64,000 bases of DNA from Aestuariivivens insulae (GCF_022662195.1 NZ_JAKMCS010000001.1:248001-312000), one strand, 5' to 3'; positions 17,737 through 27,630 are shown, counted from the first letter of the stretch. Numbers and translations: made by a program. Notes: a model not told the origin generated them from the letters alone.

Positions 17737-18708
17737 TTATAAACTATTCTCTTTTGTGAACTGTACTACCTCACTCAATTTACCAAACGCTAGAGCTACT
17801 ACAGTATCAGCAGCACCATAGTATACGGCCAACTTATCTTCTTCAGTATCGTGTAATGCAGCACAAGGAAATACCACATTGGGGACATCGCCTTGCATCT
17901 CATAATCAACTGCAGGCCCTAATATATAGGGTTGTGTACGGTATTTAACTTTATCAGGTTCGTTTTCATCCAGCAATGCTGCTCCCATAGCATAACGGAA
18001 CCCGTTACAGGTGGTGATTACTCCATGGTATATCATAAGCCAACCCTCGTTGGTTAGGATGGGAATAGGCCCAGCGCCAATTTTTGTGCATTGCCAGGCA
18101 CTATCCTCAAATGGTGTAGCTTTCATAACACAACGGTGTTCGCCCCAATATTTCATGTCGGGACTGTAGCTAATGTAAATATCACCAAATGGAGTATGGC
18201 CATTATCGCTAGGGCGACTTAACATGGCATACTTTCCGTTGATTTTCTTTGGGAACAATACCCCGTTCCTGTTAAACGGTAAAAAGGCATTTTCACACTG
18301 GAAAAATTCTTTAAAATCGAAGGTGTAAGCAATGCCTATTGTAGGGCCATGGTACCCATTACACCAAGTAATCCAATAGCGGTCTTCTATAAATACCACA
18401 CGAGGGTCATATTTGTAATCGGAATCAATCATAGTGGTGTTTCCTGCTTGCATTACAATAGGCTCATGGTTAATGTCCCAGTTGATACCGTCTTTACTAA
18501 AGCCCGCAAAAATATTCATCTGCACGGCTTTGTTATCGCATCGAAACACACCGGCATAGCCATCTTTAAATGGAACAACAGCACTGTTAAATATACTGTT
18601 TGAGGTAGGTATGGCATACCTGTCTATTATTGGGTTGGCGTCGTATCGCCACATTACATCTTGACAACCAGAAGGTCGGTCCTGCCAAGGAAAAGGCCTA
18701 TTTTGCAT
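17737..18708 (-). CDS. GH130 beta-1,4-mannosyl-N-acetylglucosamine phosphorylase-like
   Basis: 323 residues and no signal peptide, so cytoplasmic. GH130 five-bladed propeller: [26 protein letters not shown], the phosphate/substrate segment [24 protein letters not shown]-like [21 protein letters not shown]130 phosphorylases of this group split Man-beta-1,4-GlcNAc (the N-glycan core) into mannose 1-phosphate and GlcNAc. It starts 3 bases after the symporter gene, which makes the symporter the likely importer of its disaccharide. Other GH130 specificities cannot be excluded from sequence alone. Confidence 0.88.
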   Translation of the reverse strand: MQNRPFPWQDRPSGCQDVMWRYDANPIIDRYAIPTSNSIFNSAVVPFKDGYAGVFRCDNKAVQMNIFAGFSKDGINWDINHEPIVMQAGNTTMIDSDYKYDPRVVFIEDRYWITWCNGYHGPTIGIAYTFDFKEFFQCENAFLPFNRNGVLFPKKINGKYAMLSRPSDNGHTPFGDIYISYSPDMKYWGEHRCVMKATPFEDSAWQCTKIGAGPIPILTNEGWLMIYHGVITTCNGFRYAMGAALLDENEPDKVKYRTQPYILGPAVDYEMQGDVPNVVFPCAALHDTEEDKLAVYYGAADTVVALAFGKLSEVVQFTKENSL

Positions 18709-18711
18709 GTG

Positions 18712-20589
18712 TTAATTTTTATACTGTTTTACTTTGTCTAACCAGGTGAACTTTAAAATTAAGGAAGTTATGGCAAATACCAAAAGTGCCCATAAGGCTT
18801 TTGGGTAGTCCCTTACCATAAAATATATTGGCAATAGTATCATACTGGACTGCCATACTATACCAATTATACAATTAAGCATATCGCTTATAAAGTCGTT
18901 ATTCTTGCTTATTGAGCTATCTTCGTTTTTAAGTGCTTTATATACTGGGTTCCACCATCCCCAAGGCCTTACATTGGCATAAAAGCTTTTTAAAGTATCC
19001 ATGTTGGTCGCAGGGGTTAACCAGGTTCCCAAAAATGAGCCTAAAAGAGACACGAAAAAGATGATAGGGAATATGTAAATGGCAGGGATTTGTGCTAAAT
19101 CGTATAGCCAAGAACCTACCTCGAAATGAGCCTTGTTTTGATCTAATAAAAATTGAAGCGTGGCAATGATCAAGCCGCCAAGCATACCCCAAAAATAGCC
19201 CCAGCCATTAAAACGCCACCAAATCCATTTTAAAAAGTTGGCTGCCACATAACCGCCGTATAACGCACTGGTAATCCATAAGGTCAAGGAATTGATGGAT
19301 TCTGCAAAAAATCCCATGATAACACCAACAATTACAATGGCAAAGGAAGCTAAATGACTTGCCTTTACATAGTGTTTTGGTGATGCTTCTGGCTTAAAAT
19401 ATTTTTTATAAATGTCATTAACAATATAGGCCGGTCCTGAATTAACAAAAGCTGAAAAAGTACTCATGAATGCAGCTAGCAACCCTGCTAACAATAACCC
19501 TTTAATACCTACCGGAACATGGAAATTAATGACTTTAGGAAGAATGATTTCCAAATCGTTCGAACTTATACTTTCCAAAGCACTCATTTCTGGTGTTAAA
19601 AACACCAAGCCTATCACTACAATACCACCTATTAACAAATAACGCGGAATGAACAGAATAAGGTTGGTAAAACCACTCATATATGCCGCTTCCTTTACCG
19701 AGCGTGTTGATAATATACGCTGCATATCGTAGCTAGGTGTAGGCCCTGCTATACTGGCAAAAAAACCTTTAAATAACGACATGCCGATAAATGCCCCAAA
19801 CATTTTATAGCCTTGGGAGTCTATTAGGTCGTTAAAGGCTTGTAATTTGCCACTCCAAAAGCCTTCCAGTTCGCTGCCAAATAAAATAGAATTCCATTCT
19901 GCTGGGATAATGGCTTCAATTTGCGCATCGCTAATGGTTACAAAAGCATAAATGGTAACCAATATACCAGCTAAAACCATGATGCCGTATTGTAGCACTT
20001 CGGTGGCAACTACCGAAAACATCCCTCCCTTTATAGTGTAGATGGTGGTTAGGAATATAATAATGAGAGCATAGCTTTGTTCTGAGGTTAGCCAGATACT
20101 ATCTCCCATTGCCAGTGTGAGGTCCCACGGTAAGATAATGGTCATGAATTTACCAACACCTTCAAAAAAGTAAGCAATAAATCCTATGGATGCCATGATG
20201 GCAAAAATAGCTACAATAAGATGTGAAGCCCTGCCAGATTTGTCGTCGCCAAAGCGAGTTAGGATCCATTCGGAACCCGTCATGATATTAGATCGGCGAA
20301 TCCAGGCGGCTAAGAAAACCATAATGAAGATTTGGTTCCAAATGGGCCAAATCCACATAAACATAAAACTTTTGGCACCATAAAGAAAAAGGATGCCTAC
20401 CATCCATGCTGTTCCCGAAACATCAAACATGCCAGAACCATTACTTAAGCCCAAATAATACCATTTTATGCTGTTTCCTCCTAGAAAGTAGGAGTCTAAG
20501 CCCTTAGAAGCTTTTTTTGAAATCCAAATCCCTACACCCAAAGTAAGGATAATATAAATGGCTATTATGGTAACGTCTATAATGTTCAT
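18712..20589 (-). CDS. Sodium:solute symporter (SSS family)
   Basis: 625 residues with about 14 hydrophobic helices. It shows SSS-family signatures: an N-terminal helix ending ISKKASKGLDSYFLGGNSI, YYLGLSNGSGMFDVSGTAW, and GLLLAGLLAAFMSTFSAFVNSGPAYIVNDIY, a segment that contributes to the sodium site. Members move sugars, inositol or amino acids with sodium across the inner membrane. It is encoded between GH92 copy 2 (52-base gap) and GH130 (3-base gap), so the substrate is likely a mannose/GlcNAc mono- or disaccharide. Confidence 0.9.
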   Translation of the reverse strand: MNIIDVTIIAIYIILTLGVGIWISKKASKGLDSYFLGGNSIKWYYLGLSNGSGMFDVSGTAWMVGILFLYGAKSFMFMWIWPIWNQIFIMVFLAAWIRRSNIMTGSEWILTRFGDDKSGRASHLIVAIFAIMASIGFIAYFFEGVGKFMTIILPWDLTLAMGDSIWLTSEQSYALIIIFLTTIYTIKGGMFSVVATEVLQYGIMVLAGILVTIYAFVTISDAQIEAIIPAEWNSILFGSELEGFWSGKLQAFNDLIDSQGYKMFGAFIGMSLFKGFFASIAGPTPSYDMQRILSTRSVKEAAYMSGFTNLILFIPRYLLIGGIVVIGLVFLTPEMSALESISSNDLEIILPKVINFHVPVGIKGLLLAGLLAAFMSTFSAFVNSGPAYIVNDIYKKYFKPEASPKHYVKASHLASFAIVIVGVIMGFFAESINSLTLWITSALYGGYVAANFLKWIWWRFNGWGYFWGMLGGLIIATLQFLLDQNKAHFEVGSWLYDLAQIPAIYIFPIIFFVSLLGSFLGTWLTPATNMDTLKSFYANVRPWGWWNPVYKALKNEDSSISKNNDFISDMLNCIIGIVWQSSMILLPIYFMVRDYPKALWALLVFAITSLILKFTWLDKVKQYKN

Positions 20590-20641
20590 GCTTGGTAGGT
20601 TCGTTTAATCTTTATCAATCTTTTTTCAATCTCCCTTCAAT

Positions 20642-22888
20642 CTATAACCCCCAATTTTCATTAGGCTGTTCTCCCATAACAAAATGCAATGTTCCGCCTT
20701 CAATAATTTGTTTGTGTGAAATGAAAGTTTGGTTAAAAGGGGCTCCGTTTAAAGTTGCCGATTGGATGTATTTATTTTTATTTGAAACATTTTCGGCTTC
20801 AACAGTAAAGGTTTTACCATTAGTGATATTAATACTGGCTTTTTCAAAAATAGGGCTTCCAATTTCGTAAGTAGTCGAAGCTGGATTCATAGGGTAAAGT
20901 CCAATGGAACTTAAAACATACCACGCACTCATTTGTCCGCAATCCTCATTACCACTTAATCCATTAGGTGTTGTATTGTATTGGGTATCCATAATATGTC
21001 TGGTCCAATATTGTGTACGCCAAGGTTTGTTGGCCTTATTGAACATATAGGCAATATGATGGCTAGGTTCGTTGCCGTGAGCGTATTGCCCAATAAGCCC
21101 GGAAATATCTGCAGAAATGTTGTCGCCAGTTATTTCTGAACTTTCGGTAAAGAGTTGTTCCAATCGGTTTGTAAATATCTCGTTGCCACCGTGCAATTGG
21201 GCTAGATCTTTAACGGCATGAGGTGCAAACCAACTGTGTTGCCAAGCGTTGCCTTCAGTGTAATCGGTATGTTCACGATGGTTAGAATGTTTAGGATCGA
21301 AAGGTTCATGCCATGATTTACCATCAACAGATTTGCCTCTCATAAAACCAGTCTCGCTGTCCAATAAGTGTTGGTAGGCTTTGGAGCGATTCAAAAAGAA
21401 TTCATAATCCTCATTTTTACCTAAGGCCTTTGCCATTTGGGCAACACACCAATCGTCGTAAGCAAATTCTAAGGTAATGGTAACCGACTCATCTAATAGT
21501 GTATAAGGAATGTATCCGTATTTTTTGTAGTGTTTCAAACCACGTTCGTCTTGCATCATAGTGGTTTTCATGGCTTCGTAGGCTTTTTCAGCATCGAAAC
21601 CGGTGATGCCTTTAAGATAAGCTTCAGCTATTACTGGAATGGAGTGGTAGCCTGTCATGGTATTGGTCTCATTGGCATAGAGTGTCCAAACGGGAAGGAT
21701 ATTTCTGGTTTCATAATAAGCCAACATGGAGTTGATAATATCTGAAACCTTATTTGGAGCGGTTAAGGTTAGTAATGGGTGCTCTGCTCTAAAGGTGTCC
21801 CATAAGGATAATGTTGAGTAAGCGGTATAGCCATTGGCTGTAACAATACTATCGTTTTCTTTTCTAAACTGTCCGTTTTTGTCACTAAAGGTTACTGGAG
21901 CGACTTGGGCATGGTACAAGGCAGTGTAAAATATGGTCTTTAGTGAATCTACAGGCGTTTCAACCGTGATTTTTGATAAGGCAGCTTCCCAATCGGCCTC
22001 AGCCTGGTCTTTAACTGTGTTAAACTCAAAGCCATCGTCGTCCATATTATCTTTGGCATTGGCAATGCTCACCGAAGACAAAGACACTTTAGCCAGTAAT
22101 TCGTTATTGTCCTGGCTGTTAAAGAATAACTGGGCCGATGTTTTTTCTCCTTCTGAAGTATTATGTTCAGTTGTTTCATTTGCACTAAAAATATGATGCT
22201 TACTTATGGGTTTTGAGAACTTAGCCACAAAAAATACTTTTTGATTTCTAGCCCAGCCTTTACTAAAGCGGTAACCACTTATAGTGTATTCATCTTCAAT
22301 GGTAATCCCCGTTTGAAGCGCCTTATCCCAATTAATGGCAAAGCCTAAATCGATGACTACAGATTGCGTGTCGTTGGGCTTGAACGTATATTTGTGGTAA
22401 GCCGTGCGTTTGTTGGTCGTTAGTTCCGCATTGACATTATGGTCTTGTAAAAAGACTTGATAATATCCAGGAGAAGCTGTTTCGTTGTCATGACTGTACT
22501 TTGATTTATAAGGTAACGAATCTCTAGAAGTAGTTGTTGTGGATAAATTGACTTCTTTGTTTATGGGCATGAATAGTATGTCGGCTAAATCACCTATGCC
22601 TGTGCCACTCAAAGCTAAATGGCTAAAGCCAACAGCAATGGAGTCTGAATAATGATAGCCAGAACACCAATCCCATTCACTAATGCCGTTAATAGGAGTA
22701 ACTTGTAGCATGCCAAAAGGAACCGTCGCTCCAGGGTAAGTATGTCCATGCCCACCTGTGCCTATAAATGGGTCGACATAAGTAATGTTGCTCTTTTTTG
22801 TTATTGCTTCTTCCGAAGATTCTTGTGCTTTTTTGCATGAAATCAATGCTAAAAAAGCTAATGCTGTTATAAAGTACTTTTTAATCAT
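20642..22888 (-). CDS. GH92 alpha-mannosidase lipoprotein (copy 2)
   Basis: 748 residues, lipoprotein signal ending LALISC. Full-length GH92 with GTGGHGHTYPGATVPFGML near the N-terminus, FAPHAVKDLAQ, AHGNEPSHHIAYMFN and the catalytic-loop segment NGLSGNEDCGQMSAWY. It is clearly paralogous to the copy at 11893-14136 but differs in loops around the active site. It is the first gene of the minus-strand run through SSS, GH130, CBM9, GH18 and GHL10 proteins and probably lies just downstream of the locus promoter. Expected role: removal of alpha-mannose from N-glycan arms at the cell surface or in the periplasm. Confidence 0.93.
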   Translation of the reverse strand: MIKKYFITALAFLALISCKKAQESSEEAITKKSNITYVDPFIGTGGHGHTYPGATVPFGMLQVTPINGISEWDWCSGYHYSDSIAVGFSHLALSGTGIGDLADILFMPINKEVNLSTTTTSRDSLPYKSKYSHDNETASPGYYQVFLQDHNVNAELTTNKRTAYHKYTFKPNDTQSVVIDLGFAINWDKALQTGITIEDEYTISGYRFSKGWARNQKVFFVAKFSKPISKHHIFSANETTEHNTSEGEKTSAQLFFNSQDNNELLAKVSLSSVSIANAKDNMDDDGFEFNTVKDQAEADWEAALSKITVETPVDSLKTIFYTALYHAQVAPVTFSDKNGQFRKENDSIVTANGYTAYSTLSLWDTFRAEHPLLTLTAPNKVSDIINSMLAYYETRNILPVWTLYANETNTMTGYHSIPVIAEAYLKGITGFDAEKAYEAMKTTMMQDERGLKHYKKYGYIPYTLLDESVTITLEFAYDDWCVAQMAKALGKNEDYEFFLNRSKAYQHLLDSETGFMRGKSVDGKSWHEPFDPKHSNHREHTDYTEGNAWQHSWFAPHAVKDLAQLHGGNEIFTNRLEQLFTESSEITGDNISADISGLIGQYAHGNEPSHHIAYMFNKANKPWRTQYWTRHIMDTQYNTTPNGLSGNEDCGQMSAWYVLSSIGLYPMNPASTTYEIGSPIFEKASINITNGKTFTVEAENVSNKNKYIQSATLNGAPFNQTFISHKQIIEGGTLHFVMGEQPNENWGL

Positions 22889-23261
22889 GATACTAATATC
22901 TTTATTTTAACTTTTACAGGTAACTATTTTAGACTAATAACGGCATATCAAAGGCAAACAACGAGATTATTAACCCATAGGTGTTTTTGGTGTTTTATAA
23001 TTGCCTATGTATAGCAATGCTACGTATTTGAGCCAACTGGTAAACTTATTTTTATATCCTTAAACTTACTAATAAAATTAAAACCCATGCAGGTACTATT
23101 TTTGCTCTCTATTGCTTAAATAATAGGTATGTATGTGAACAATGTATTGAAAACCAACGGCCCCTAAAAAACGCCTGCCCAATTAATGGAATTTTTCTTT
23201 CTGTTCTTGTAACTTTTCAGGTGTTAGTTAGTCTATCTATAAACGACAAAACCAAAATCAG
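22889..23261. other. Divergent intergenic region, no gene seen
   Basis: About 370 bases between the minus-strand glycan locus and the plus-strand GAF gene. It is AT-rich, has no plausible open reading frame on either strand, and must hold the promoter for the GH92 gene. I found no perfect TAnnTTTG on the minus strand near 22889-22960 and no strong inverted repeat. Confidence 0.5.
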
Positions 23262-23269
23262 TACCTTTG
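23262..23269 (+). promoter_or_regulatory. Bacteroidetes -7 promoter element (TACCTTTG)
   Basis: Exact match to TAnnTTTG placed 21 bases before the ATG at 23291, so transcription would start near 23276. It overlaps the TTG that a longer reading frame would use as start, which argues for the ATG. The -33 TTG element is not clear. Confidence 0.6.
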
Positions 23270-23290
23270 TTATATAAAAGCATCAACATA

Positions 23291-25663
23291 ATGGATATTA
23301 ACGATAATATCGAATCCCCATTAAGATTAAAAATAAGCTTTAATAAGCTTCTAAAGCAATATGAAGCTTTGTCTCAAGATGAAGATGGATTGGTTGCGAC
23401 CAAAGCTCAGGAGATTTTAAAAATAGCTAATGCTTTTCCAGAATTACGCGAAGGGTTTAGCGATGTTACTTTGCTTAAAACCAGGGAAAAGGAAATTCAA
23501 ACTATACTTAGGGACACATTTAGTCCTATTTTAACAAAAAATGAAATTAAAACGGCTTCAGTACCATTTCATGATTTGGTTTTTAATGCGTCTGAGCGAT
23601 TTAAGGATATCATTAAAACTGCGGGTGATGATTTTAAATTGCATATAAAAAATATGCCTCAAGACGATATTTATATTATCGCTTGTACAATCATTCTAAA
23701 ATTTTGTTATGGTTATGACTTAAATTTTAAAAGACCGTTTTATTATGAAATACCAGATGCTAAAGGCGTAACACGGTTCTATAAAATAATGTATAATGCC
23801 GATTTCTGTGAGATCGTGCCCACAGAAACCGCTCCGGAGATTACGCGCAAAGATTTTGAGGAGTTACTCGATAATTTTGAAGATATCGACCTGTGGAGAT
23901 CAAAATTCCCGCCTAACAGTTATGTGTTTAAAGGCTTCGTGATTTCGAATATGTTCGATGTTACAGACGATCAGTCCATTTCCAATATTAAGTCAAATCT
24001 CATTGAGAAAGGAAAGCATCGGGATGATGATTATGATGAAGGGTTTCAACAAATCTTTAATTCCTTGTTTGGCGTCAATAACCTAAGGGTCGGATTTTCG
24101 GCTTACAATGCAGAGAAAGAAACTTTTGAGCATGTATATGGTGCTGGAATAACCAGTTTTTTGTTGCATGGCCTTGAGGATGCTAGGTGTTGTGATACCT
24201 TATGTGATTGGTCCTATAATAGGTTAATGAAGGAGAATAAGTATTTTTCCATTTCTAATGTAGATAAGATGTTGGCCATTGCGGGTCAACAGGCGCCCCA
24301 TCTTAAAATTTTGCACGACCAGGGCATTCAAAGTGTTATTTTTGCACCCATAGCTAATGAGAATGGTCTAATGGGTGTTATGGAAATTGTTTCTGATACA
24401 CCTGAAGTGCTTAATAGTGTTAATGCCAATAAGTTGGTCGATGTTATGCCCTTTATTGTATCGGCGGTAGAGCGCTCCAAAAAAGAGGAAGAAAATTTAA
24501 TTGAAGCCGTTATCCAGCAGGAATGTACATCCATTCACCCAAGTGTGTACTGGCGATTCGAAAAGGAAGCAAAGAATTTTATTAATTCCGAATATAAAGG
24601 AGAACCTGCTTCATTTAGTAAGATAGCTTTTGAAGATGTGTATCCGTTGTATGGTCAGATTGATATTAAGGGGTCTTCAGAAGCCAGAAATCTCGCTACA
24701 AAAAAAGATTTAACACTACAGTTAAATGCGGTTAAGTCCATTTTGGAACAGGCCATGCGTCTGGAAGATTTACCCATTTACGAGCAATTTATTTTTCAGA
24801 TAAACACTTATCTGGAAGGTCTTGATAAACATTTTCAAGTAGATAGTGAACAGCAAATATCTGAGTTTTTTAGGCAGGATATAGAATCGGTGCTCAAGCA
24901 CCTGTATGTAAAAGCGGAATTAAAATTGGCCATAGATGCGTATTTTGAAAGTATTGACACCAAGATTAATTTAGTATATAAACACCGAAAAGATTACGAC
25001 GATAGCATCGCGCTAATCAATAAGGAAATGGCGTCCCTTTTAGATAAAAAGCAGATAAAGGCCCAAGCTATGTATCCGCATTATTTTGAGCGTTTTAAAA
25101 CCGATGGGGTAGAACACAATATGTATATTGGGGAATCCATAACGCAGGAGGATAGTTTTAATCCTGTTTATCTCTATAACTTAAGGCTATGGCAATTACA
25201 GGTTATGTGTGAAATGGAAAATGCTTACTATCAAATGCAGGATAATTTTCCCGTACCACTAGATGTGGCGTCCATGATCCTGGTCTTTAATCAGCCCTTA
25301 TCCATTAGTTTTAGAATGGACGAAAAGCAATTTGATGTAGATGGGACTTACAATGCACGGTATGAGATCGTGAAAAAGAGAGTAGATAAGGCCTATATAA
25401 AAGGGACCAAAAAACGTATTACCGAAAAAGGAAAAATAACCATTGTGTATTCCCAAAAGCAAGACGAACGGGAGTATTTGAGGTATATAAAATTCTTGCA
25501 ATCGAAACATTATGTAGATACAGATGTTGAGATAGTGGAATTAGAAGACCTACAGGCTGTAACTGGCCTTAAAGCCATACGGGTAAGTGTTCTGTATCAT
25601 AAGAATGAAGAAGACAAAGCGTTTTACACCTACAACGACCTGATGAAGGAACTTAAGTCTTAA
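23291..25663 (+). CDS. GAF-domain protein, uncharacterised
   Basis: 790 residues from ATG 23291, with no signal peptide or membrane segment. Residues roughly 240-400 look like a GAF domain (FNSLFGVNNLRVGFSAYN, SISNVDKMLAIAGQQAP, GIQSVIFAPIANENGLMGVM, EIVSDTPEVLNS). The flanking halves are not assigned; the C-terminal part holds a distinctive AMYPHYFERFKTDGVEHNMY segment. GAF domains bind small molecules such as cyclic nucleotides or haem. The gene converges with the HD/Pycsar-effector gene with only 6 bases between stops. I cannot name its function; a ligand-sensing cytoplasmic regulator is the most I would say. Confidence 0.65.
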   Translation: MDINDNIESPLRLKISFNKLLKQYEALSQDEDGLVATKAQEILKIANAFPELREGFSDVTLLKTREKEIQTILRDTFSPILTKNEIKTASVPFHDLVFNASERFKDIIKTAGDDFKLHIKNMPQDDIYIIACTIILKFCYGYDLNFKRPFYYEIPDAKGVTRFYKIMYNADFCEIVPTETAPEITRKDFEELLDNFEDIDLWRSKFPPNSYVFKGFVISNMFDVTDDQSISNIKSNLIEKGKHRDDDYDEGFQQIFNSLFGVNNLRVGFSAYNAEKETFEHVYGAGITSFLLHGLEDARCCDTLCDWSYNRLMKENKYFSISNVDKMLAIAGQQAPHLKILHDQGIQSVIFAPIANENGLMGVMEIVSDTPEVLNSVNANKLVDVMPFIVSAVERSKKEEENLIEAVIQQECTSIHPSVYWRFEKEAKNFINSEYKGEPASFSKIAFEDVYPLYGQIDIKGSSEARNLATKKDLTLQLNAVKSILEQAMRLEDLPIYEQFIFQINTYLEGLDKHFQVDSEQQISEFFRQDIESVLKHLYVKAELKLAIDAYFESIDTKINLVYKHRKDYDDSIALINKEMASLLDKKQIKAQAMYPHYFERFKTDGVEHNMYIGESITQEDSFNPVYLYNLRLWQLQVMCEMENAYYQMQDNFPVPLDVASMILVFNQPLSISFRMDEKQFDVDGTYNARYEIVKKRVDKAYIKGTKKRITEKGKITIVYSQKQDEREYLRYIKFLQSKHYVDTDVEIVELEDLQAVTGLKAIRVSVLYHKNEEDKAFYTYNDLMKELKS

Positions 25664-25669
25664 GTTGTA

Positions 25670-26866
25670 TTAACGCCCCGAAAATTGAAAGGCAATGGTA
25701 AACGCCAAGACACTTACAATAATGCCAATCATGAACACGGTATAGGTAATACGCAGAATACGATATTTTCGGTTTAAAACCAATCCAAGAAAGTATAGGT
25801 CTTTTTTCATGGAGGAGTAAAGGTAATCGCGATCTTGCATCATTTCTCCCATGGCCCATTCAAAATCGTTAAGTTGCATTTTGTGAAAATTTCCAAAGAA
25901 TAACAAGTTAACCTTTTTATTGGCAACGTCCTCTTTGGTGAATTTTCCACTGGTTACATTGGGACGTGTAGCCAATACCGATAAGATCATGGAGGTTACG
26001 GTAAACAGAACAAAAATAGCTGTTGGATAGATTAGGTGAATATTGGAAGGGTTATCCAACTTAGGTATTAAATTGGCAAGCACTAAAGACACGATAATGG
26101 CATTAACCGATAGTAAGATGTTGGCTTTGGTGTCTGCAATGTTACTTAACGTAATGTGGTTTTTTAAGGTGACTCTAAACATGGTTTCTATACCGCGTTC
26201 TGGTAGCTCCTTCTTATCTTTTTTTAAGGCTAATGTTTCTTTTTTATGCTTAAGTTTTACACGGTTATCCTTTAGCTTTTTTTGTGCTTTTAGCAATTGC
26301 GATAGGTTTCTGCCTTTACCTTTGTCCCAATTGGCCGAAGCTGCATCAGAATAAAACCGATGGTGTATGGATAGGAAATCAATATTTTCTTTAAGCCATG
26401 CTTCCTCAGTTAAGGTTTTGTCACAAGTTAGCTCCCATTCCTTGCGTAGTAATTCCGAAACCATGGCGTAGTTTTTACTTCCTATATGGGCGCAATCGGC
26501 ATCGCGAATAATTTTTTCAAGAAGATGCTTTGGCTCATAATCTTTACGGGTGGCTAAAATTAAGCGCTTAATGATCTCTATATCGTCTTCTGTGCAATCG
26601 TGCTCTTTTAAAAAAGAAACCGCTATTTTGGCACTTTCTTCTTCATGCTTTTCAAAGCCCTTAATATATCCCGTATCGTGAAACCAAGTTGCAATTAAAA
26701 GTAGGGCTTTGTCACGATCATTAAGGTTAGATAAATCGGCAAGCATCTTAGCCTTTTCAACAACACGCTGTGTGTGGGCAAGGTTATGGTATACATATGT
26801 ATTATCGAGTTCTTCGTTTAAGAGTCGGGTGGTGAATTTTTCGGCTTCAGGAATAAGATGATCCAT
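25670..26866 (-). CDS. HD phosphohydrolase fused to Pycsar-type (PycTM) membrane effector
   Basis: 398 residues. The N-terminal half is an HD-domain phosphohydrolase: YHNLAHTQRV (26-35), WFHDTGY with the HD pair at 63-64, and RDADCAHIG with Asp122. The C-terminal half (about 225-398) matches the PycTM effector family: SNIADTKANILLSVNAII, then three membrane helices at about 249-266, 279-299 and 373-394. Known PycTM effectors are opened by cyclic UMP or cyclic CMP made by a neighbouring PycC cyclase, and disrupt the membrane during phage infection. No PycC-like cyclase is visible here. An HD domain in the same chain might degrade the signal or another nucleotide; that is inference. Confidence 0.8.
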   Translation of the reverse strand: MDHLIPEAEKFTTRLLNEELDNTYVYHNLAHTQRVVEKAKMLADLSNLNDRDKALLLIATWFHDTGYIKGFEKHEEESAKIAVSFLKEHDCTEDDIEIIKRLILATRKDYEPKHLLEKIIRDADCAHIGSKNYAMVSELLRKEWELTCDKTLTEEAWLKENIDFLSIHHRFYSDAASANWDKGKGRNLSQLLKAQKKLKDNRVKLKHKKETLALKKDKKELPERGIETMFRVTLKNHITLSNIADTKANILLSVNAIIVSLVLANLIPKLDNPSNIHLIYPTAIFVLFTVTSMILSVLATRPNVTSGKFTKEDVANKKVNLLFFGNFHKMQLNDFEWAMGEMMQDRDYLYSSMKKDLYFLGLVLNRKYRILRITYTVFMIGIIVSVLAFTIAFQFSGR

Positions 26867-27091
26867 AACAACACAGCTATTTTTTGGTAAACTATTTTAG
26901 GATTAAAAACAAGGCATTTACAAAAGACATATTTTGATTTCGTAATAAACCTTGAAGTATTTAAATCTCGATTATCAAGTAAAAATACTAAACTTTAATT
27001 AATGTAAGTTCATTAGTAAGACAGTACTTTAAATTGTTTCTTTGGTTTTATGACAAATAACACCATGTAAGGCAGTCTGTGCCATTTCGAC

Positions 27092-27099
27092 TATCTTTG
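27092..27099 (+). promoter_or_regulatory. Bacteroidetes -7 promoter element (TATCTTTG)
   Basis: Exact TAnnTTTG match 45 bases upstream of the msrB start at 27145, predicting a short leader. The -33 element is not obvious. Confidence 0.6.
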
Positions 27100-27144
27100 T
27101 CTTAAAAAAGTGGTGTTACTAACAAAAAGAAAGGAATTAAAAGT

Positions 27145-27597
27145 ATGTTAACCTGGAAAGATGTTATCAATTTTTCTGTAAACGGAAACCCCAAACCAGA
27201 CAGGCGCATCGTAAAAAGTGAAGCCGAGTGGGAAGCGCAGCTTACGCCCGAACAATATAGGATTACAAGACTAAAAGGCACCGAACGCGCACATAGTGGG
27301 GCGCTTTGTGCCACCTATGATGAGGGGAAATACAATTGTGTGTGCTGCAACAGTCAGTTGTTCGACTCTACCATCAAATTTAGTTCAGGAACCGGTTGGC
27401 CCAGTTTCACACAGCCCATTAAAGAAAACGCCATAAAGTACGAGAAAGACACCTCTTATGGAATGGTGCGGGTTGAGGTGCTATGTAATGTTTGCGATGC
27501 CCATTTGGGACATGTATTCCCCGACGGGCCCGAACCAAGTGGGTTGCGATATTGTGTTAATTCTGAATCTATACAATTAGAAAGAGAGGAGAAATAA
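27145..27597 (+). CDS. msrB: Peptide-methionine (R)-S-oxide reductase
   Basis: 150 residues covering the whole MsrB fold. Zinc ligands are visible as CVCC (region YNCVCCNSQLFDS) and CNVCDAHLGH; the substrate pocket SSGTGWPSF and the catalytic cysteine in LRYCVNSESI are intact. It reduces the R epimer of methionine sulfoxide in proteins. No signal peptide, so cytoplasmic. Two MsrA-type genes follow on the same strand after a repeat-filled 339-base gap, forming a methionine-repair neighbourhood. Confidence 0.95.
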   Translation: MLTWKDVINFSVNGNPKPDRRIVKSEAEWEAQLTPEQYRITRLKGTERAHSGALCATYDEGKYNCVCCNSQLFDSTIKFSSGTGWPSFTQPIKENAIKYEKDTSYGMVRVEVLCNVCDAHLGHVFPDGPEPSGLRYCVNSESIQLEREEK

Positions 27598-27630
27598 TTA
27601 AGGTTTGGAATGACGTGTTTTTGATATGCT

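Noticed and set aside
11893-22888. Assigning exact alpha-1,2 or alpha-1,3 linkage to the two GH92 enzymes
   Set aside because: Loop differences are visible, but linkage preference cannot be fixed from sequence alone.
1-22888. Classical SusCD-type polysaccharide utilisation locus
   Set aside because: No TonB-dependent SusC or SusD homologue is in the window; one may lie past the left edge.
23267-23290. TTG start for the GAF protein
   Set aside because: The TTG overlaps a perfect promoter element, and an ATG follows 24 bases later.
25670-26866. Complete Pycsar defence system
   Set aside because: No cyclase was recognised in the window; only the effector-type domain is present, fused to an HD domain.
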